64,000 bases of DNA. Origin: Molanna angustata (Eukaryota; Arthropoda; Insecta; Trichoptera; Molannidae). The notes beneath the pieces are model-generated. The model had not been told where the DNA came from. It saw only the letters and a program-made list of their open reading frames with translations, and ran no database searches. Positions 58,208-64,000 of the stretch are shown piece by piece. Position numbers and translations under genes: made by a program. The stretch's first letter is position 1, and each line of letters starts with the position of its first letter. Location of the stretch: the NCBI GenBank assembly GCA_963576475.1, contig OY754986.1, positions 6,890,531 through 6,954,530 on the forward strand, written 5' to 3'.

Positions 58208-58520
58208 TTTATTTAATTGTTTTTTTAATTTTATTCTTACTAAAGACAGCACACAGTACATGCATACAATTATTAAAAGCAAATACATAGAAATACAAAT
58301 ATAACAACATGTACCTCTTACATACTAATATCAAATAATATCAAAATAAGCCAATAGAAAAGTTTAAATTAGTGTGGGTGCGTGCATGAGAGAAGAGTAA
58401 AAATAAGTATGTGTGTGTGTAAAAGAGTTAACTAGAAAGAGTGAGTGTGTGTGTGTGTGTGTGTATGTGTTTGTGTGAGAGTGGGTGTGCATGTGTGTGT
58501 ATACACGATAGAAGAATTAT
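58208..58520 (-). mobile_element. LINE 3' UTR with GT-rich microsatellite
   Basis: Reversed, 58208-58330 ends tgcatgtactgtgtgctgtc and matches 35165-35310. A degenerate (gt)n run occupies about 58412-58500. Confidence 0.55.
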
Positions 58521-58985
58521 ATACGTATGTTATTTATATAGGTGCGTATATAATATACACATACTATATACCGTGAATTACTTAACAAATCGTAAATAAA
58601 ATTTAACTTACTTTTTATTGTTTGTGATCTAGAGCATTAAATAAAATTTATCTAAAAAGAAAAAAAAATGATCATGAAAAAATATATATACCTACCTACC
58701 TATGTAAAAATTTATTGTTATTTTAAAAAATTGATATTCTATTTGAATTTATAAAATGTATGTGTTGTTTTAATGATGGCAGGTAGTTTGTGTTGAAAAT
58801 TTTCGCGTTTAATTTCAAATTTATCAGCTCATCCGACATTGGTAAAATGACCTGTACGTTTTCTAAGGTCTATTGAATTAAGTTAGATACTGTTAGGTAT
58901 GCGCCTTTCATTTTGTTTACCGAATTTCAACACTAGTAACAGTTCAATTATTTTCATATTATCATTGTTTAAAGTCATTTTCTTA
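58521..58985. other. No recognisable feature
   Basis: AT-rich with cctacctacctatg near 58690. Confidence 0.4.
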
Positions 58986-58988
58986 TTA

Positions 58989-59673
58989 AGGGGGGGACTG
59001 CTGCCAACGTACCTATTTTTACAATTTGAATTTGCGTCATTACTACAAAACGAATCATTTTGAAAAATATAACCTAGTCAGTTTGGATATTAATAAATAA
59101 AAATATACCTTAATTTTTTAATTATGTTCTGTATATATTCTTGTAGGAAAATAATAAGCATACCCCAATTTTTGACATTTATCTTAAATTTCTAAAAAAC
59201 TATATGGTATAGAACATTATATTTTTTTATAAATTAAAGAAAATCAAAATATCTGATAAAATACGATGCAACGTTGCATTCATGCATCAGGTTAAGTTAA
59301 TAAACCAAAAAAACATTTATTTCGCAATGGCACTGAATGGAAAATAAAGGTTTTTTAGGTTTATTTTCTAAACCTGAAGCATTAATGCAACGTCACATCG
59401 TATTTTTCTAGATATTTTTGTCTCCATTAATTTAAAAAAAAATGTATTGAACTACGCCTTATATTTTATTAAAAATATAAGATAAACGTTGAAAATCGGG
59501 GTATGCCATTATTTTTCTACATGAATTTATACAGAACATTATCAAAAAGTAAAGATACATTTTTCTTTATGAATACCCAAACTATCTAAATTATTTTTTT
59601 CAAAACGATTTAATAAGAAATAATGATGGTATATCAAATTGAAAAATAGGTACGTTGGCAGCAGTCCCCCCCT
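58989..59673. mobile_element. 685-bp fold-back element flanked by TTA
   Basis: The ends aggggggg-actgctgccaac are the same on both strands. The inverted arms run about 310 bp each at roughly 80% identity by eye: acgtacctattttt, atgttctgtat, gcataccccaattttt / gcataccccgattttc, aaaatacgatg, caacgttgcatt. The loop lies near 59300-59365. TTA at 58986-58988 and 59674-59676 suggests PIF/Harbinger-type mobilisation. No coding. Confidence 0.85.
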
Positions 59674-59679
59674 TTAGTT

Positions 59680-60235
59680 ATGTTTCATTTTCATGGAAAA
59701 TCATTTCTGTTAAATTATATAAATTTTACAACGAATTCAGTCGATATAAATTTAAACGTTTGATAATTTATGTGTATAAACCCTCTCTGTCGACTTGGTA
59801 AAAATAATTTCAACAAAGTACAGGAGCACAATGCCACACATTATCTATTATTCTTTGAAAGAGGGAAAAGTTGACTAAGGGCCAATCCAACGGGAGTTGG
59901 TTTTAGTGTGACACCTGAAAAGACCCGACCTTGATTTATGGCCGCAAGTCCAAAGCATTTTTTTTTACTCTGAAAAGTAAGTTATATATTTTTTTCGATT
60001 TATTTTGTTTCTATCAGCATAAAACCATTAAGTCCATAAAAGCACATTTATCAGATTTAAAAAAAAACAAAATTATAACACTCAAATTGAATGTCACACA
60101 ATTTTTTTCCGGACTAACCCAAGGGTATATTGTGCTGAGTTATGTTTTGACGCAATTTTTAGGGATATTTTTTTGTTGCAGATTATCAATAAGTATCATG
60201 CTGAGATTTTATTCTGAAAGTTTTATCACAAAGTA
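59680..60235. other. No supported feature
   Basis: A 108-codon frame (59931-60257) is rich in Phe, Lys and Ile, has no domain, and runs into Rpt-B. Confidence 0.4.
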
Positions 60236-60549
60236 TCTGGGTGTGCTATGTACATAAGTACTGTGTACTATGTACGGCGTGTTTATTTTACTTTATCGAT
60301 TAAAGACTTAAGTACCTACTAATTCGATTCTTTTCAAATTTTGCAAATATTTATAATATCTAATACTCGCTTAGACCTCATTAGATTTTGAAAGATATAT
60401 GAATAGTGCTTCTTATTTTTATTTAACTGTCAAATATTTTTGTGTGACCCCAAGCTCGGAAAACTTGAAATATAATTTTTTTATTTTCAAATTGGTAAAA
60501 AGCACATCACTTTCATAAAATGGCATTGAAGAATTATCAAGTTTTCATA

Positions 60550-60818
60550 ATAGGTGATTCTGATTGTGAGAGATTCTTTCTCACTTCCTTCCATCCCTTT
60601 TCCTTCCTCATGAGCACATTTACATTTTTTTTGTTATTTTTTCCTTTACATTAATTTAGTTCAGCTGTTGATACCTAATATTGACTATATTAATAACTTT
60701 TTATATATGGTCACATTTGTATATATGGAGTACTTATTCAAGACGAGTAAAATAACTACAAACTGTTTTGGTTTGCAATTTAAGTAACACTTATTTTTTC
60801 TAATGTCAAATAAATAAA
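60550..60818 (+). mobile_element. LINE 3' UTR (Jockey/CR1-like)
   Basis: T-rich UTR (ttctttctcacttccttcca) ending caaataaataaataaa. Nested in Rpt-B; abuts the reverse-strand LINE at 60830. Confidence 0.5.
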
Positions 60819-60824
60819 TAAAAT

Positions 60825-61465
60825 ATTAAAATAAAAAATGAATGCTGAATATTTTCCATAAAAAAATTAAATACTTTGTAGAGTGACTTTGTAGAGAATA
60901 ATTTTTTTTAACATGTCTACGTAGGGGACGCCAGCTATTAGGATTTGGGTCCATTTTACTCTTCCGAAGAAGCGCACTACGTAGCGTCGGGAGGGGTTTG
61001 AAATCTAGAAAAGAGTTTAATAATTCGGATTTTAAAAAGACCCGGGTTGTACGATGGTGGAAACACAGAATTCGGAAGATCGTTCCACAGTCGGGCTGCT
61101 GTATTAATAAAGGGGTTCGAGAAGCGACTTGTTCGTATATGTTGAAGGTCCACTGTGAATGGGTGCTGCGATTGAGTAAAGCGAGTGACTCTGTTGCGAA
61201 TGGGTGGAGGAGGGACCAAAGATGCAAGTTCTTCTGAGCAATTGCCGTGGTAATATCTATAGAATAAACTTAAAATACCGACTCTACGTCTGTGTTCTAG
61301 TGATTGCAATCCATCAGTCAGTGATGGATCATCAATCAGACGTATAGCACGCCTTTGGACAGCGTCGAGGGTATTCAGTAGGTATTGGGGGGCGCCACTC
61401 CAGAGGTGACTACCATATTCAATAATTGGACGTATTTGCGCTTTGTAGAGTATACAGATTTGGTT
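60825..61465 (-). pseudogene. LINE RT C-terminus, largely open
   Basis: Reading from about 61460: NQICILYKAQIRPIIEYGSH, LWSGAPQYLLNTLDAVQRRA, IRLIDDPSLTDGLQSLEHRR, RVGILSLFYRYYHGNCSEEL, then TRFTQSQHPFTVDLQHIRTS, RFSNPFINTAARLWNDLPNS and VFPPSYNPGLFKIRI, with a stop at 60977. This is the thumb and C-terminus of a LINE polymerase of the type with ...YK.[QA].RP..EY.SHLW.GAP..... About 160 codons without a stop, so a young but 5'-truncated copy. Confidence 0.85.
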
Positions 61466-61785
61466 CTTAGTATAAATTTGTTGTTAGCAAGGTGTTTAGC
61501 ATTGGCCACAACCCACTCGTTTTATTTTAGTATCTAGACTTCTTAATTTTATGATTGGACTCAATTCAGACTCTTCAGAGAGCACGATGCTTCATAATTC
61601 AAATACATTTTAATATAATGTATGCAAAAGATTTCGAACCCAGTTCTGAATTTGCTTGCGACGCAGTCATTACCATATTATATCAAATATTTGATCGCAA
61701 ATTAACTCAAAGTCAAAATTTTGAGTACCAACGTAACGAAATTATCACACGACAAGGTATATGTATATTTACTTATTAATATTTA

Positions 61786-62256
61786 TGACCCGTCAAAAAT
61801 GACGGAATATAACACTCCGTCGGGGCGCAACTGATCTGGTAGGCACACCGCTCACTCTTTGGGTTACACCGCTCTCTCTTTGGGTTACACCGTCCACTCT
61901 AAAATGTTATCCCCGCGTCTCCACCCTAGTAGCTTCCCCTCTTTTAGTGCCACTGATAGTGGCATGGTCAGTTAGTGCACCGGTATGGCACTCTATTGGC
62001 AACACTAGTTTTGTATAGAATAGTTGAGCTAATTCCCGCACCAGTGTAATGTAGCGCTAGTGTATACAGAACAGAAAAAAATCATAACCAAAGGTTGTAC
62101 TTCTTTTTGATACACGCTTTTTTGATTTCTGAAATATTTACTTTGAATTTCTTAAAAACATAATTGATATATGTTGCAAATTGTTATACTTACGTGTGAT
62201 TTTGTAATACTCTTATTGTTATTGATTACACTTGTTTATTTTCTATTCGTGTGTAG
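61786..62256 (+). promoter_or_regulatory. Possible upstream region of the THAP exon
   Basis: GC-richer than the surroundings, with a short tandem: ctctttgggttacaccgct repeats at about 61856 and 61879. At 62240-62256 a T-rich run ends gtgtgtag, a possible 3' splice site 33 bp before the start codon. Promoter function is inferred from position only. Confidence 0.25.
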
Positions 62257-62289
62257 GTTTTTATATTTTGAAGGTATCTGCGATTCAAG

Positions 62290-62499
62290 ATGTCTAAGGT
62301 TAATCGAGCAAATCGGTCGTGTTGTGTTTTGAACTGTGATGTGAAATATGGTGAAGTTAAATTATATTCATTTCCGAGAAACACTCCCGACATGCTCCAG
62401 TTGTGGCTACAAAAAGTGAATAATCCAACTTTATTTAAAAGAGCTGCCTCCACACTATATCAATTTAGAGTCTGTCAAAGACACTTCGAAGCAAGATAA
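62290..62499 (+). CDS. THAP-type zinc-finger protein, first coding exon
   Basis: THAP domains bind DNA through a C2CH zinc finger and occur in host regulators and in P-element-like transposases. Here Cys12, Cys16, Cys62 and His65 give C-X3-C-X45-C-X2-H, with the conserved Pro29 (SFPR), Trp39 (QLWLQK) and Phe66 (CQRHF). The frame has 69 codons and stops right after the histidine, where the usual C-terminal AVPTF-like segment is missing. THAP exons often end about here, so this may be an exon whose donor I cannot fix (a GC donor at gaa-gcaaga is possible), or a truncated gene. The R2/R4-type LINE insertion begins 85 bp downstream. Start chosen as the first ATG before the finger. Confidence 0.75.
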   Translation: MSKVNRANRSCCVLNCDVKYGEVKLYSFPRNTPDMLQLWLQKVNNPTLFKRAASTLYQFRVCQRHFEAR

Positions 62500-62583
62500 G
62501 TATCGTAACTATGAATTGTATATAGTGTAGATTAAAGTTGTATTTATATATAAAATTGCTGTTTTTGTTGTCTTTTTTTTTAT

Positions 62584-63230
62584 ACGGCGCTGGCCGATTT
62601 ACTAATGATATTAATAACAATTAAGCACTACAAATAATAACACTCAATTATTATTATTACCATTATACACTTCCTCAAAAGAATTAGCAGATCAATGCGT
62701 AAATTGTAAATTATTTAAAAGAGCAAAATAAAATGCAACAAACGCATCATCAAGCTTTCAATTGGGAATAGTTCACCCATCCAGATACTTAACATATCAA
62801 AGGATTAGGCTCTGAGGAGGTCTCTATACTACCTAACAACCCTACTGATTCCCGAATATTAACGTTTAAAAAATCTTTAACGATTCTACATGTATTCATA
62901 ATTACCGTTTTTTGCATTTTTATTATTAAATTTTTCGATAAATCTATAATTTCTAAATTACGGATTAACGATTTTGGAATAATGCCAGTGGCTGAAATAA
63001 TGAACGGTAATATTATTATTATACGAGAATGCCAAAGTCTTTTAATCTCATTACCTAAAGCGGTGTATTTTCTAATTTTTTCATCAAAAGTTTTTATAAT
63101 ATGTATTACTAGAATTTGGAATAGCCACGTCGCAAATATATGTTATTTTTTTAATTTTATCATGTATTATTAAATCGGGTCTGTTATGTTGAATTGACCG
63201 GTCAGTTAATATTGTTTAAAAATAATGTTT
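62584..63230 (-). pseudogene. R2/R4-type LINE 3' end, copy 2 (inverted)
   Basis: The reverse complement of 50483-51108 with few differences. It keeps RPDLIIHDKIKKITYICDVA without the stop seen in copy 1, and has leucine where copy 1 has the third stop. A 4-bp insertion after PNSSN shifts the frame. The 5' boundary is near 63226; the zinc cluster is lost. The two copies have decayed independently. Confidence 0.85.
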
Positions 63231-63650
63231 TAGTTCAAATACGTCTTATTATTATTCCTATTATTCAATTTAAATTTGTATATAATGCCATATTATTATT
63301 ATTAAGATGAAGAAAACGCTACTATAGCGCCACAGCGGAAATTATCCTAAGCTCTGTATTTGATTACACCTTCTTTCTTCGTACTGTCGCATCTGAAGTT
63401 TACTTCTATATTATCTGTGAGTTAGTGGGTTACTTTCTTCATCTCAGGTTGACAGACAAAACAATCTAATAGGCTCATTGCGACCGATTGCGTCGCAATT
63501 TGACAAGTAAGTTTTCTCATTTATTTAAAATAGAGATAGAAGGACCAATATCTTCTGCTGAATCATACGAATGAACGATTATTTTCGTATATTATTGTTT
63601 TTATTATATTTAATTTAGTGTTTTACAACTTTAAACCAATAATTGTTCAA
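63231..63650. other. No supported feature
   Basis: 63310-63520 is less AT-rich and ends with a donor-like caagtaagt at about 63503, so a non-coding exon is possible but unproven. Confidence 0.3.
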
Positions 63651-63654
63651 AGCT

Positions 63655-64000
63655 ATTTTTAACTCTCTAAACTATGGAATAGTGGAGAGTCATGATTTCA
63701 CATTTTTTAAGCGTATTATTTTACATCTATGAGTTTCTTCGCGATGTGTTTATATGAACCTATGACGTAGACCGTACAGCGTACGGATTATCCTTTTTGT
63801 GTCCTCTCTACAGCCCAAACTATGGTTCGATTTACTTCATATTTACATCATATGTGTAAAGTGTATAGACCAAGAGCTGATTAGTTTTCCATAGACAACT
63901 TTTAATTTCTTCACTATGATTTCATCTGTCCAAATTTTCAAAATACTCTCACGATCTAGAAAATTGAGATATTTTTATTCTGTTTAAAATTTTGATACAA
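63655..64000 (+). repeat. Repeat Rpt-A, copy 3 (cut by window end)
   Basis: actatggaatagtggagagt, gtacggattatcctttttgt and catctgtccaaattttcaaa match 40115-40555 in the same orientation. The rest would lie beyond the window. Confidence 0.75.

Larger units (their letters stand above)
60240..61527 (+). repeat. Repeat Rpt-B, copy 3, split by LINEs
   Basis: 60240-60545 matches the start of the family (tatgtacggcgtgtttattt, aagaattatcaagttttcat). 61466-61527 matches the end (ttgttagcaaggtgtttagc, gccacaacccactcgtttta). The 0.9 kb between is LINE sequence absent from copies 1 and 2. Confidence 0.75.

Noticed and set aside
59931..60257. 108-codon open frame
   Set aside because: AT-driven composition, no domain, and it runs into the interspersed repeat Rpt-B.

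Overview
The window is AT-rich animal DNA and almost certainly an insect. It is probably a moth or butterfly (Lepidoptera), a guess that rests on LINE 3' ends carrying the gaagaaattgccat...ggcaataa...cgcc signature, frequent ggtaggtacctac strings, and many RTE, Jockey, CR1-like and R2/R4-like LINE pieces. There are no bacterial-style operons, no rRNA and no functional tRNA gene. It reads as intergenic or intronic sequence built by repeated, often nested, transposon insertion. The only convincing non-transposon-like coding piece is a THAP zinc-finger exon at 62290-62499. Three other short stretches (2219-2246 with 2719-2854, 32051-32119, 56129-56291) look like exons but are unproven.

Layout. 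1-9 kb: RTE fragments, a PIF/Harbinger transposon with a broken transposase (5692-6842) and a hAT-type MITE (7577-8128) sitting inside an older LINE. 9.5-14.3 kb: Jockey and CR1/Daphne-like reverse transcriptase remnants, one nested in another. 14346-24124: the largest single object, a 9.8-kb LTR element on the minus strand with two 2385-bp LTRs that differ at one position by eye, a 4-bp target duplication, a lysine-tRNA-like primer site and a polypurine tract, but no gag or pol. It is a non-autonomous LARD-like element packed with diverged tandem repeats. 24-36 kb: tRNA-derived SINEs, a Jockey fragment, a 173-bp fold-back MITE, a LINE split by a 0.9-kb terminal-inverted-repeat insertion, and a GC-rich repeat. 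36-50 kb: mostly AT-rich unassigned DNA, a 456-bp fold-back element and a LINE whose 3' UTR holds about 485 bp of (TA)n. 50-64 kb: two inverted copies of an R2/R4-type LINE 3' end with a restriction-like endonuclease, a hAT MITE with an 8-bp duplication, a 685-bp fold-back element flanked by TTA, nested LINEs, and the THAP exon.

The pieces do not form a pathway. What links them is transposition: autonomous families (RTE, Jockey, CR1-like, R2/R4-like, PIF/Harbinger) left decayed coding remnants, and non-autonomous passengers (LARD, MITEs, SINEs) depend on enzymes encoded elsewhere. Nested insertions give relative ages: the LARD is young, and the LINE tail it interrupted is older. All calls come from reading the sequence; no database search was run, so family assignments are from recognised motifs.
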